Source: Acidimicrobiaceae bacterium
GTDB taxonomy: Bacteria; Actinomycetota; Acidimicrobiia; Acidimicrobiales; RAAP-2
DNA: 53,176 bases
Reading direction: 5' to 3'
Assembly: GCA_003138855.1 (NCBI GenBank)
Contig: PLHF01000107.1
Location: forward strand, 1 to 53,176
Shown here: positions 10,149 through 18,928 of the stretch, piece after piece
How the letters are laid out: every line of letters starts with the position of its first letter
Position numbering within the stretch: the first letter of the stretch is position 1
Position numbers and translations under genes: made by a program
The notes under the pieces: generated by a model
Databases searched by the model: none
What the model was told of the DNA's origin: nothing
What the model saw: only the letters and a program-made list of their open reading frames with translations

Positions 10149-11711
10149 TCAGAACCGGTTCAACCGTTTGAAGATGCCCTTGGTGTGCTTGTACAGCGCC
10201 ACGAACTCATCGAACAACAGGTCGTACTCGGGAGCGTTCGTGGCGTCGGGGACGAACGTCCGTCGTACCTCGACCATGTCGGGGATCTGCTCGACGGTCA
10301 CCCTGTGCAGAGCCAGCAGCGTGATGAGCGCCGCACCCCGCACATTGGCCAGGACCGGGTCGGCCACCTGGCGGATCTCGCGTTCCAGGACATCGGCGTG
10401 GATCTGGCACCACTGCTCGGAGTTGGCCCCGCCGCCGATGAAGGCCAGGGAGTCGAGCCTGCGGCCGGCAAACCGCTCCACCGCCCCGAGCAGCCACCGT
10501 GAGTTGAAGGCCACCCCCTCGTAGACCGCCCGGACCATCTCGGGCCGCGTCGTGGAGAGCGACAGGTTGTGGAACCCACCCCGAATGGTGTGGTCGTCCA
10601 CCGGCGAGCGCTCCCCGTTGAGCCACGGGGTGAACAGCACCCGCCCACTGCCCGGCTCGACGCTGTCGACCATGGCGTTCATGGCGGCGAAGTCGTCGGC
10701 GAACCCGAGGTTGTCACGCAGGAACGTGAGGCAGGCGCCCGCCGTCTCGTGCTCGTCGACGATCAGGTACCTGCCGGCCAGCGAGGCCGGGATGGAGGCC
10801 ACGTTGCTCATCACGGCGGTCTTCTTGAACGGGACGTGGCCGGAGATCCACGACGACGTGCCGATGTAGAGGTGGACGGCGAAGTCCGCCACCGCCCCCG
10901 AACCGAACACGGCGGAGTGGACGTCCCCGGAGCCGACCGCCACCGGCACCCCGGCCGGCATGCCCAGGTCGGCCGCGGCCCCGGCGGTGAGGGCACCCAC
11001 GATGGAGCCGGGAGGAACCAGGTCGGGCAGCTTGGATCGCTCCAGGCCGGTGATCTCCAGCAGCCGCTCGTCGTAGGCCACCCGGTCGATGGACCGGTTG
11101 TCGGTGACCCAGTGGGCGGCGATGGAGTCGAACGAGGCGCAGGTGCGCCCGGTCAGCCTGAGATTGAGGTAGTCGACCGGCTCGAGGAACGTAGCCGTGT
11201 CCCGGTAGACGTCGGGGAACTCGTCCCGGATGAACAGGATGTGGGCCACCGGGTCCTTGCCCGACAGGCCGGGCGCCCCCCCGGTCACCTGCACCCACCG
11301 GAGGATCTTGCGCGGGTCGTACCCGATGACGTTGACCGGACCGCCGACCACCTTGCGGATGGCCTTGTTGCCACGTGAGTCCATCCAGATGATCGACCGC
11401 ATGAGCGGCGCGCCGTCGGCACCGACCGCCACCGTCCCGGACCACTGCGAGGTGCAGCCCATCCCGATCAGGTCCTCGCCGGGTAGCGCCGCCTCGGACA
11501 GTGCCCGACGGGCGGCGGCACAGATGGCCGACCACCACTCGTCCGGGTCCTGCTCCGCACCGCCACCGTCGAGGAGGTACAGGGCGACCGGCTCCGTGGC
11601 GTGGGCCACGATGCGACCGGTCGTCGACACCACGGCCACCTTGGGCCCCCCGGTGCCGAGGTCGACGGCGAGCACGTACTGCTCGCGGCCACCCCCGCCC
11701 GCCTGGCTCAC
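10149..11711 (-). CDS. FGGY-family carbohydrate kinase (xylulokinase-like)
   Basis: 520 residues, GTG start overlapping the ileS stop by 4 bp (GTGA). Family members phosphorylate sugars or polyols with ATP. The N-terminal half begins with the phosphate loop VLAVDLGTGGPKVAVV and carries IIWMDSRG; the second half has VAVGSGDVHSAVFGSG and the adenosine-binding FIGGGANSEQWCQIHADVL. The exact sugar is not clear, since xylulose, ribulose and glycerol kinases share these motifs. Coupling to ileS is probably positional, not functional. A 63-bp gap separates its end from vapB on the same strand. Confidence 0.88.
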   Translation of the reverse strand: MSQAGGGGREQYVLAVDLGTGGPKVAVVSTTGRIVAHATEPVALYLLDGGGAEQDPDEWWSAICAAARRALSEAALPGEDLIGMGCTSQWSGTVAVGADGAPLMRSIIWMDSRGNKAIRKVVGGPVNVIGYDPRKILRWVQVTGGAPGLSGKDPVAHILFIRDEFPDVYRDTATFLEPVDYLNLRLTGRTCASFDSIAAHWVTDNRSIDRVAYDERLLEITGLERSKLPDLVPPGSIVGALTAGAAADLGMPAGVPVAVGSGDVHSAVFGSGAVADFAVHLYIGTSSWISGHVPFKKTAVMSNVASIPASLAGRYLIVDEHETAGACLTFLRDNLGFADDFAAMNAMVDSVEPGSGRVLFTPWLNGERSPVDDHTIRGGFHNLSLSTTRPEMVRAVYEGVAFNSRWLLGAVERFAGRRLDSLAFIGGGANSEQWCQIHADVLEREIRQVADPVLANVRGAALITLLALHRVTVEQIPDMVEVRRTFVPDATNAPEYDLLFDEFVALYKHTKGIFKRLNRF

Positions 11712-14700
11712 GCCTTGACCACCCAGATCCTCGCCTCCCGGACGGAGTCGCCGTCGTCCAGTTGGAGGAGGGTGCCCTCGTCGGCACCTTCGGGCGGCGT
11801 GGTCACGATGGACCGGGCCAGGACCTCACGGCCGATGAGGTCGAAGAGGGGGGCCAGGTCGTCGAGGCCGACCAGGTGGAGGTGGATCCAGTCCGACACC
11901 TCGAGGCCGGTGGCCTTGCGGAGGTCCTGCACGTGCCGGATCACCTCACGGGCGAGGCCGCGCCGGCGCAGGTCGTCGTCGAGGGCCAGGTCGAGCGCCA
12001 CCACCTCGGCACCGTCCCGCGACACGGCGAACCCGGCCTGGGCGCGCACCCGCAGTTCGATCTCCTCGCCACCGAGCTCGACGGGGCCGTCCTCGAGCTC
12101 GACCACCACCGGCCGTCCGGCGGCCAGGTCGGCTGCAGCGGTCACCCCGTCCACCGAGCCCATGGCCGCCCGCAGCTGCTGGACCCGCCCGCCGAGCCGG
12201 GGACCGAGCAGCTTGAAGTTGGGGACCAGCTCATAGGCCAGCACGTCGCCGAGCTCGCCGGTGGCCTCCACCACGTCCACGTTGAGCTCGTCCTCCACCA
12301 CGCCCGGGGGCGGGGTCGGGCTGCCGGGCGGGAGGTAGACCAGGGCGCGGGGCAACGGCTGGCGGACCTTGACCCCGGCCTCGGAGCGGGCGGCCCGGCC
12401 GAGGGACGAGAGGCGCCTGGCCAGCGCCATCCCCTCGTCCAGCGCAGGGTCCAGCGCCTCGCTCTGGCCGAGGGGCCAGTCGGCCAGGTGGACCGAGTCG
12501 TCCTCGGCGGCACCGGTCAGGTCACGCCACATCCGGTCGGCCACGAACGGGCACATCGGAGCCAGCAGGCGCGCCAACGTGACCAGCACTTCATGGAGGG
12601 TGGCCTGAGCCCCCAGCGAGTCGGCCGGGTCGGCGTCGGGATCGGTGCGCCAGAACCGGCGCCGGCTGCGGCGCACGTACCAATTCGAGACGTCGTCGAT
12701 GAGCCCGGCGATGGCGGTGGCGGCGGGGAAGGGCTCGTAGCCGTCGAGAGCCACGGTGGCGGCAGCAACCGTGGCGTACAGGCGGGAACGCATCCACCGG
12801 TCGAGCACGGACCGGTCCTCGGCCGCGGGGACGGCGGGGTCGGACGGGTCGAAGTCGTTGAGCGAGGCGTAGGTGGTGAAGAACGACCAGGTGTTCCACA
12901 GCGTCAGCAGCGCGTCCCTCATGGCCGCGTCGATGACCTCGAAGCTCACCCGGGTCGGCGTCCACGGCGAGCCCTGGGAGAACATCCACCAGCGCAGCGG
13001 GTCCGCTCCCCGCGTGGAGAGGATCTCCCAGGGGTCGATCACGTTCCCGATGCTCTTGGACATCTTGCGTCCGTCGGCATCGACGATGTGCCCCAGGCAC
13101 AGCACGTTGCGGTACGGCGTGGTCTCCCGCACCAGGGTGTTGACCGCCAGCAGCGAGTAGAACCAGCCGCGTGTCTGGTCGATGGCCTCGCAGATGAAGT
13201 CGGCCGGATAGACGAACTGCTCCGCCGAGCCTTCGGCCAACGGGTAGCCCCACTGGGCCGATGGCATCGAGCCCGAGTCGAACCAGGCGTCGATGACCGG
13301 CTCCACCCTGCGCATGAGCGGAGCGTCGGCCGCCCCGGCAGCACGGTCGTCCCCGTCCGCCCCGGCAACTGAGCATTCCGGGCACGGGAACGTCACCTCG
13401 TCGATGGCCGGCCGATGGGGGTCCACGTCCGAGACGTCTCGTCCGGCCAGTTCGGAGAGCTCCGCCAGTGAGCCCACGCAAAGGGTGTGGCCCTCCTCGC
13501 ACCGCCAGACGGGAAGCGGCGTGCCCCAGAACCGGTCGCGCGAGAGCGCCCAGTCGACGTTGTTCGACAGCCACTCCCCCATTCTCCCGTCACGGATGTG
13601 CTCGGGGTGCCATCCGATGGTCTGGTTCTGGGCCACCAGGTCGGCCTTGCGATCGGAGGTCCGGATGTACCAGCTGGGCTTGCCCCAGTAGATGAGGGCC
13701 GTGCCGCACCTCCAGCAGTGCGGGTACGGGTGGACGTAGGGGTGGCGGCGGAGCAGGCGCCCGGCCGCCTCGAGGCGATCGCTGACGGTGCTGTTGGTGT
13801 CCCGCACCGACTGGCCGGCCAGCCACGCCACCGCGTCGGTGAACCGCCCGTCGGGCCCCACCGGGTTCAGCGTGGGGAGCCCGGCCTCGCGCCCGACCTG
13901 CCGGTCGACCTCGCCGAAGGCGGGGGCGAGGTGGACGATGCCGGTCCCCTCGTCGGCCTCGACGAACGCTCCGCCGACCACCCGCCAGCCATCGTCCCGG
14001 CCGGCCGGACCCGGCACCGGGGTCAGGTCGTCGAACGGCCGCTCGTAGCGGAGGCCCACCAGGTCGCGCCCGGGCACGGTCCGCTCGACGACCGCACCCT
14101 CGCCGAAGACCTGCGCCACCAGGTCGACCGCCACGATGGCGTCATCGACGATGGCGTACTCGAGGTCGGGACCCACCGCGGCACCGGTGTTGGACAGCAG
14201 GGTCCACGGGGTGGTGGTCCACACCACCAGGGCCAGCCCGTCGAGCGAGCTCCGCGCGACGGTGGCGCGCAGCCGCCCGGCGGCATCCCCCTCGTCCCGC
14301 AGAGGGAACAGCACATAGGCAGATTCGTCCTCCACCTCGCGGTAGACGTCGGGCTGGCCCAGCTCGTGGCTGCTCAGGGCGGTGCCACAGCGGGGGCAGT
14401 AGGGAACGACCTTGATGTCCTCGTAGAGCAGGCCCTGGTCCCACAGGCTCTTCAGGTTCCACCACACCGACTCGACGTACTCCGGCGAGAACGTCCAGTA
14501 GGCGGCATCGATGTCGATCCAGTACCCGATGCGCTCGGTCAGGCTCTTCCACTCGTCCACGTAGTTGCGGACCGAGGCGCGGCAGAGCCGGGTGAACTCG
14601 GCGATGCCCACCTCCTCTTCGATCTGCCGCTTGGCGGTGATGCCCAGCTGTTTCTCGACCTCGACCTCCACGGGAAGGCCGTGGGTGTCCCATCCGGCCT

Positions 14701-14944
14701 TCCGCGGGACTGCGTATCCCCGCATCGTCCGGTACCGGCAGAACAGGTCCTTGTAGACCCGGGCCCACACGTGGTGCAGCCCGGGCCTGCCATTGGCCGT
14801 CGGGGGGCCCTCGTAGAAGACCCAGGGCTCCGCTCCGGCCCGGAGCTCGACGGAGCGCTCGAAGACGCGGTGCTCGCTCCATCGAGCCAGCTCCTCGGCT
14901 TCGAGGGCGGTGAAATCGGCGTCGGCGGGAACCGGGCGGAACAA
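11708..14944 (-). CDS. ileS: Isoleucyl-tRNA synthetase, long eukaryote-like type
   Basis: 1078 residues. Start is TTG, with AGGAGG upstream at the right distance. It charges tRNA-Ile in the cytoplasm. The class I HIGH motif appears as HHVW (residues 57-60) after PPTANGRPG; KMSKS is near residue 625 (GRKMSKSIGNVIDP). The CP1 editing domain lies between (VWTTTPWTLLSNTGAA). Four Cys in CPRCG and CWRCG/CPEC contexts could bind zinc. The length and motif spelling match the IleS2 class found in mycobacteria. The 157-bp divergent spacer to mutM shows no T-box consensus (TGGNACC), although some actinobacterial ileS genes have one. Confidence 0.97.
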   Translation of the reverse strand: MFRPVPADADFTALEAEELARWSEHRVFERSVELRAGAEPWVFYEGPPTANGRPGLHHVWARVYKDLFCRYRTMRGYAVPRKAGWDTHGLPVEVEVEKQLGITAKRQIEEEVGIAEFTRLCRASVRNYVDEWKSLTERIGYWIDIDAAYWTFSPEYVESVWWNLKSLWDQGLLYEDIKVVPYCPRCGTALSSHELGQPDVYREVEDESAYVLFPLRDEGDAAGRLRATVARSSLDGLALVVWTTTPWTLLSNTGAAVGPDLEYAIVDDAIVAVDLVAQVFGEGAVVERTVPGRDLVGLRYERPFDDLTPVPGPAGRDDGWRVVGGAFVEADEGTGIVHLAPAFGEVDRQVGREAGLPTLNPVGPDGRFTDAVAWLAGQSVRDTNSTVSDRLEAAGRLLRRHPYVHPYPHCWRCGTALIYWGKPSWYIRTSDRKADLVAQNQTIGWHPEHIRDGRMGEWLSNNVDWALSRDRFWGTPLPVWRCEEGHTLCVGSLAELSELAGRDVSDVDPHRPAIDEVTFPCPECSVAGADGDDRAAGAADAPLMRRVEPVIDAWFDSGSMPSAQWGYPLAEGSAEQFVYPADFICEAIDQTRGWFYSLLAVNTLVRETTPYRNVLCLGHIVDADGRKMSKSIGNVIDPWEILSTRGADPLRWWMFSQGSPWTPTRVSFEVIDAAMRDALLTLWNTWSFFTTYASLNDFDPSDPAVPAAEDRSVLDRWMRSRLYATVAAATVALDGYEPFPAATAIAGLIDDVSNWYVRRSRRRFWRTDPDADPADSLGAQATLHEVLVTLARLLAPMCPFVADRMWRDLTGAAEDDSVHLADWPLGQSEALDPALDEGMALARRLSSLGRAARSEAGVKVRQPLPRALVYLPPGSPTPPPGVVEDELNVDVVEATGELGDVLAYELVPNFKLLGPRLGGRVQQLRAAMGSVDGVTAAADLAAGRPVVVELEDGPVELGGEEIELRVRAQAGFAVSRDGAEVVALDLALDDDLRRRGLAREVIRHVQDLRKATGLEVSDWIHLHLVGLDDLAPLFDLIGREVLARSIVTTPPEGADEGTLLQLDDGDSVREARIWVVKA

Positions 14945-15101
14945 CGGGTACCTCCTCTCGAGTCGGGTGGGACGGGTCGGAGGTGTTGCCGGGCCCGGTG
15001 GGGACGATCCCGCACGGGCAGACCCGTCGCAACCGGATCATTCCGACCCCGGCACAGGTGCGGACCAGATACTACGGGCGCCCAGGGTCCACAATTGACC
15101 C

Positions 15102-15962
15102 GTGCCCGAACTACCCGAGGTGGAAGCCCTCACCTCCGCGCTGTCGCGCCGCATGGTCGGCCGGCGCATCGACCGGTGCGAGCTGGCCTCGTTCGCGGCG
15201 CTGAGGACAGTGGCACCGGCGCTCCGCGATCTGGTCGGGCGCACCGTCGTCGACGTCCGACGCCGGGGAAAGTTCGTCTGCGTCGGGTGCGGTGACCTGT
15301 GGCTGGTCCTCCACCTCGCCCGGGGCGGATGGGTCCGGTGGTACGACGAGGTGCCCGCCGGCACCGCCCGGCCGAGCCGGAGCCCGCTCGCCCTGCGGGT
15401 GGGGCTGGACGACGGCTCGGGATTCGATGTCACCGAGATGGGCACCGAGAAGCGCCTGGCCCTCTGGGTGGTGGGCTCACCGGAGGAGGTGGTACCCCTC
15501 GCCGCGCTGGGCGTCGATCCGTTGGGACCCGACTTCACCACCGACCGACTGTCCGCGCTCGTGGGCGACACCTCAGCGACCCTCAAGACTGCCCTGACCA
15601 CACAGTCGCTCATCGCCGGCGTGGGAAACGCCTACTCGGACGAGGCCCTGCACCGCGCCCGGCTCTCGCCCTACAAGCGGGCCGACAAGCTGGACCCGGC
15701 CGAGGTGGCCCGCCTGCACGACGCACTGCGAGACGTGCTCGGCGAGGCCGTGCAGCGCTCGGTGGGTCTCGAACCCTCCGAGCTGAAGGGCGACAAGAAG
15801 CAGGGCCTGCAGGTGCACGGTCGAACCGGCCAACCCTGCCCGGTGTGCGGCGACACCATCCGGCAGGTGTCCTTCGCCACCAGATCGCTGCAGTACTGCC
15901 CCACCTGCCAGACCGGGGGCAAGGCCCTCGCCGACCGCCGGCTGTCCCGCCTCCTCAAGTAG
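15102..15962 (+). CDS. mutM: Fpg/Nei family DNA glycosylase
   Basis: 286 residues, GTG start. It removes oxidised bases and nicks the abasic site. The mature N-terminus PELPEVEALTSAL supplies the catalytic Pro and Glu; the conserved Lys is in RRRGKFV near residue 57. The H2TH region is IAGVGNAYSDEALHRARLSPYKR. The C-terminal zinc finger has two Cys pairs, CPVC and CPTC, with the conserved Arg in FATRSLQ. Fpg and Nei cannot be split with confidence; the symbol is provisional. It is divergent from ileS. Confidence 0.88.
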   Translation: MPELPEVEALTSALSRRMVGRRIDRCELASFAALRTVAPALRDLVGRTVVDVRRRGKFVCVGCGDLWLVLHLARGGWVRWYDEVPAGTARPSRSPLALRVGLDDGSGFDVTEMGTEKRLALWVVGSPEEVVPLAALGVDPLGPDFTTDRLSALVGDTSATLKTALTTQSLIAGVGNAYSDEALHRARLSPYKRADKLDPAEVARLHDALRDVLGEAVQRSVGLEPSELKGDKKQGLQVHGRTGQPCPVCGDTIRQVSFATRSLQYCPTCQTGGKALADRRLSRLLK

Positions 15963-16025
15963 CCGGGCAGCCGGCGCACTCACCTTCAACGTACGTCACC
16001 GGACGTGATCGAGGAGAATCGGGAC

Positions 16026-16638
16026 ATGCCCGACCTCTTCTCCCTCGAGGGGCGCCACGTCCGTCTGCTGCCCATGGATCTCGGCCACGTCGACGGGCTG
16101 CTGGCCGCAGCCACCGCGGACCGCTCGGCGTTCGGGTTCACCCCGGTCCCGTGGGACCGGTCGAGCATGACCGCCTACGTCGAGGCGGCCCTGGACAGGC
16201 GGGAGTCCGGTGACCAGTTCCCTTTCGTCACCTGGTCGGTCGACGCCGGGCGCGTCGTGGGCTCCACCCGCTACTACGAGCTGACCCCCTGGGACTGGTC
16301 GTCGCTCTACCCGGGATCGGACGCCCTGCAGCGGCACGGTCGGCCCGACATCGCCAGCATCGGGTACACCTGGCTGGAACCGTCCGTCCAGCGGACGCCG
16401 ATCAACACCGAGGCCAAGCTGTTGATGATGGACCACGCCTTCGAGCAGTGGGGCGTGCTCGCCGTCCGGCTCCAGACCGACGGCGGCCATCGAGCGCCTG
16501 GGCTGTTCGCAGGACGGGGTGATCCGAGCCGAGCGGCCCGCATCGGACGGGACCGTCCGGGACACCGCGGTCTTCTCCATGCTGCCCGGCGAATGGCCGG
16601 TGCACCGGCGGCGCCTCCTCGAACGCCTCGGGGGGTAA
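16026..16638 (+). pseudogene. GNAT (RimJ/RimL-like) acetyltransferase, internally deleted and frameshifted
   Basis: The first frame (ATG after GAGGAGAA) reads MPDLFSLEGRHVRLLPMDL to FEQWGVLAVRLQTD, the N-terminal and central part of a RimJ/RimL acetyltransferase. The C-terminal part, AAIERLGCSQDGVIRAER to LLERLGG with a TAA at 16636, lies in another frame starting near 16483. Family members normally have a stretch like LKTDARNERSR between these parts, the acetyl-CoA-binding loop. About 26 nt of it appear to be missing, which both removes the loop and shifts the frame. The original frame stays open to 16805 but reads unrelated low-complexity sequence. Confidence 0.75.
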
Positions 16639-16801
16639 CCGCCCCGGCGCCCGGCCGGGAGGGCGTGCCGGGAGGTGATCGGAGGGTGCCCGGCCGGAGA
16701 ACGATCGAAGGGTGCCTCTTGGACGACGCACCGCCCGCGGTCGGTTCGCCATCCGCCCTGTTCGATTCCCCGCTGGAACCAGTCACACCTTTGCTGCTAG
16801 G

Positions 16802-16830
16802 TTGACAACGTCCATTTCCTAGTTTATTTG
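16802..16830 (+). promoter_or_regulatory. Strong-looking promoter of the NitT/TauT-type operon
   Basis: TTGACA (16802-16807) and TATTTG (16825-16830) are separated by exactly 17 bp in a locally AT-rich stretch. This is the best sigma-70-like match noticed in the window. Transcription would begin near 16838, giving a leader of about 145 nt before the binding-protein gene. Confidence 0.6.
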
Positions 16831-16837
16831 TAGGTAT

Positions 16838-16982
16838 ATAGGGAAAGGTGACTCATGGATCTCGCTCATCTGGGCGAATCCGATAGACACTGATCCGCCG
16901 AATTTCTGTGAGCCAACGGCAGGGTGGGCAATTCGGAACCGACGCTGGACCAGCCCCGCCCACGCCATCCTGGAGGATTCCC
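16838..16982 (+). promoter_or_regulatory. Structured 5' leader of the ABC operon (riboswitch candidate)
   Basis: About 145 untranslated nt. CCGAATT (16898-16904) pairs perfectly with AATTCGG (16930-16936); GGCG/CGCC and GGATC/GATCC pairs lie just upstream; GGGTGGGC near 16922 could pair with GCCCCGCCCA further on. No TPP, cobalamin or SAM-I signature was recognised. The region 16639-16801 before the promoter shows nothing coding beyond the end of the broken GNAT frame. Confidence 0.35.
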
Positions 16983-18083
16983 GTGCACGCCCTGTCCCGA
17001 CGCCCACTTCGAGCGCGCCGATTGGCGCTGGTCGCCGCCGTGGTAGGCGTCGCCCTGACCGCAACCGCCTGCAGCTCGGGCTCGGGGAGCTCCGCCACCA
17101 CCGCGGGCAGCGGCGGCACGTCGACTACGTCCAACGCCCCGGTGACCCTGCGTCTGGGCTACCTGACGAACCTGACCCACGCCGCGCCCCTGGTCGGCCT
17201 GCAGCAGGGCATCTTCGCCAAGAACCTCCCGGGCAACACCACGCTGCAGACCTCCACCTACAACGCCGGTCCGGCGGAGGTGACGGCCCTCCTCGCCGGA
17301 TCGCTGGACGCCGCCTACATGGGCCCGAACTCGGCCATCAACGCCTACACCCAGGGCCAGAGGTCGATCAGGATCATCTCGGGGGCCACCTCCGGTGGTG
17401 CCGCCCTGGTGGTCTCACCATCGATCACCACCGCGTCCCAGCTCAAGGGCAAGACCATCGCCACCCCGCAGCTCGGGAACACCCAGGACGTGGCACTGCG
17501 CACCTGGCTCGCCAAGCAGGGGCTGACCTTCCCCGGGCCGAACGGGGGCAGCGGTGAGGTCGACATCCTCCCCGAGGACAATGCCACCACGCTGACCTCC
17601 TTCGAAGCCGGCTCCATCGCCGGCGCCTGGGTCCCCGAGCCGTGGGCGACGCGGATGGTCGCCGAAGGCGGCGGCCACGTGCTGGTGAACGAGAAGACCC
17701 AGTGGCCCAACGGTCTGTTCTCCACCACGCTCCTGGTGGTCAGCACCAACTTCCTGACCGCCCATCCTGCGGTGGTCACCGACCTCCTCAAGGGCCAGCT
17801 CGCCACCACCGCCTTCCTCAACGCCTCGCCCACCCAGGCCCAGGCCGACGCCAACACCGAGTTGGCCACGCTGACCGGCAAGCCGCTCAAGGCCGGCGAG
17901 GTGGCCACGGCGTGGTCGAACATGACCTTCACCAACGATCCCATCGCCTCGTCCATCCTCGCCGACCTGGTCCACGCCAAGGCGGCCGGGTTCCCGACAT
18001 CCGACATCGCCGGGATCTTCGACCTGGGGCCGATCAACCAGGTGTTGATCGGTGAGGGTAAAGCCAAGCTGAACGGCGCATGA
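16983..18083 (+). CDS. NitT/TauT-type ABC transporter substrate-binding lipoprotein
   Basis: 366 residues from a GTG preceded by GGAGG. Basic residues and a hydrophobic stretch lead to the lipobox LTATAC (Cys near residue 31), followed by a Ser/Gly/Thr-rich linker. It should be lipid-anchored outside the membrane. The binding domain starts LRLGYLTNLTHAAPLVGLQQ and contains YMGPNSAINAY, as in SsuA/TauA/NrtA-like proteins for sulfonates, nitrate or small organic acids. The ligand is not identifiable. It leads a three-gene operon whose next gene overlaps by 4 bp. Confidence 0.92.
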   Translation: MHALSRRPLRARRLALVAAVVGVALTATACSSGSGSSATTAGSGGTSTTSNAPVTLRLGYLTNLTHAAPLVGLQQGIFAKNLPGNTTLQTSTYNAGPAEVTALLAGSLDAAYMGPNSAINAYTQGQRSIRIISGATSGGAALVVSPSITTASQLKGKTIATPQLGNTQDVALRTWLAKQGLTFPGPNGGSGEVDILPEDNATTLTSFEAGSIAGAWVPEPWATRMVAEGGGHVLVNEKTQWPNGLFSTTLLVVSTNFLTAHPAVVTDLLKGQLATTAFLNASPTQAQADANTELATLTGKPLKAGEVATAWSNMTFTNDPIASSILADLVHAKAAGFPTSDIAGIFDLGPINQVLIGEGKAKLNGA

Positions 18084-18928
18084 CCGCGGTCACCCCGGCT
18101 CCCACCACGTGGCCAGCCGGGCCGGCGCCATCGATCCGGCTGTCCGGCGTGTCGAAGCGGCACGGGGACGCGACCTCCGGGGTGGTGGCCCTCCAGGACA
18201 TCTCCCTCGACGTGGCCCCCGGTGAGTTCGTCTGTCTGGTCGGCGCCTCGGGATGCGGGAAGACCACCCTGCTCAACCTGGTCGCCGGCCTCGACCGACC
18301 GAGCGTGGGGACCGTGGAGGTCGCCACCGCCGCGGCCGACGGCAGCGGGGCGCCCACGGCCAAGGCCCCGGTCCGCCAGTCCGGCGGCACGGCCTCCGCC
18401 ATGCTGTTCCAGGACTCGGCCCTCTTCCCCTGGCTGACGGTTGCGGCCAATGTGGAGCTTCCCCTCCGGCTGCGCAGCGTCGGGAAGACCGAACGCCGGG
18501 CGGTCGCCGACGACCTGCTCGATCGGGTCCACCTCGGTGGCTTCGGGTCGAAGCGTCCCCATGAGCTGTCCGGGGGCATGCGCCAACGGGCCGCGCTGGC
18601 CCGAGCCCTGGCCCAGGACGCGGGGCTGCTGCTGATGGACGAGCCCTTCGGAGCGCTCGACGCCATCACCCGTGACCTGCTCCACGACGAGCTCGAGTCG
18701 CTGTGGATGGACCGGGGGTTCACCGTGCTCTTCGTCACCCACAACGTGCGCGAGGCGGCTCGGCTCGGCGACCGGATCGTTCTCCTCACCAGCCGACCGG
18801 GCCGGGTGGCGGCCAGCTTCCCCGTCGGGCTGGACCGTCCCCGACGGATCGACTCCGCCGAGATCGCCGGTCTGGCGGCAATGGTCACCGACCAGCTGCG
18901 ATCGGAGGTCGGCCGCCATGCCCGTTGA
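18080..18928 (+). CDS. NitT/TauT-type ABC transporter ATP-binding protein
   Basis: 282 residues; its ATG overlaps the binding-protein stop (ATGA). Walker A is GASGCGKTTLLN, the Q-loop is in MLFQDSALFPWL, the signature is LSGGMRQRAALARAL, and Walker B is LLLMDEPFGALDA, with the switch His in FVTHNVREA. It powers import with the permease downstream. The domain carries an unusual Gly/Ala-rich insertion between Walker A and the Q-loop (VATAAADGSGAPTAKAPV). Confidence 0.94.
   Translation: MTAVTPAPTTWPAGPAPSIRLSGVSKRHGDATSGVVALQDISLDVAPGEFVCLVGASGCGKTTLLNLVAGLDRPSVGTVEVATAAADGSGAPTAKAPVRQSGGTASAMLFQDSALFPWLTVAANVELPLRLRSVGKTERRAVADDLLDRVHLGGFGSKRPHELSGGMRQRAALARALAQDAGLLLMDEPFGALDAITRDLLHDELESLWMDRGFTVLFVTHNVREAARLGDRIVLLTSRPGRVAASFPVGLDRPRRIDSAEIAGLAAMVTDQLRSEVGRHAR

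Noticed and set aside
14945..15101. T-box leader for ileS
   Set aside because: No TGGNACC-like box or plausible specifier hairpin was found in the spacer, although a covariance search would be decisive.
13487..15295. Plus-strand frame of 602 codons opposite ileS
   Set aside because: Shadow of the synthetase; it crosses the ileS start and runs into mutM in another frame.
16838..16982. SAM-I, TPP or cobalamin riboswitch before the importer
   Set aside because: The hallmark stretches of these classes were not seen; only generic stems are visible.
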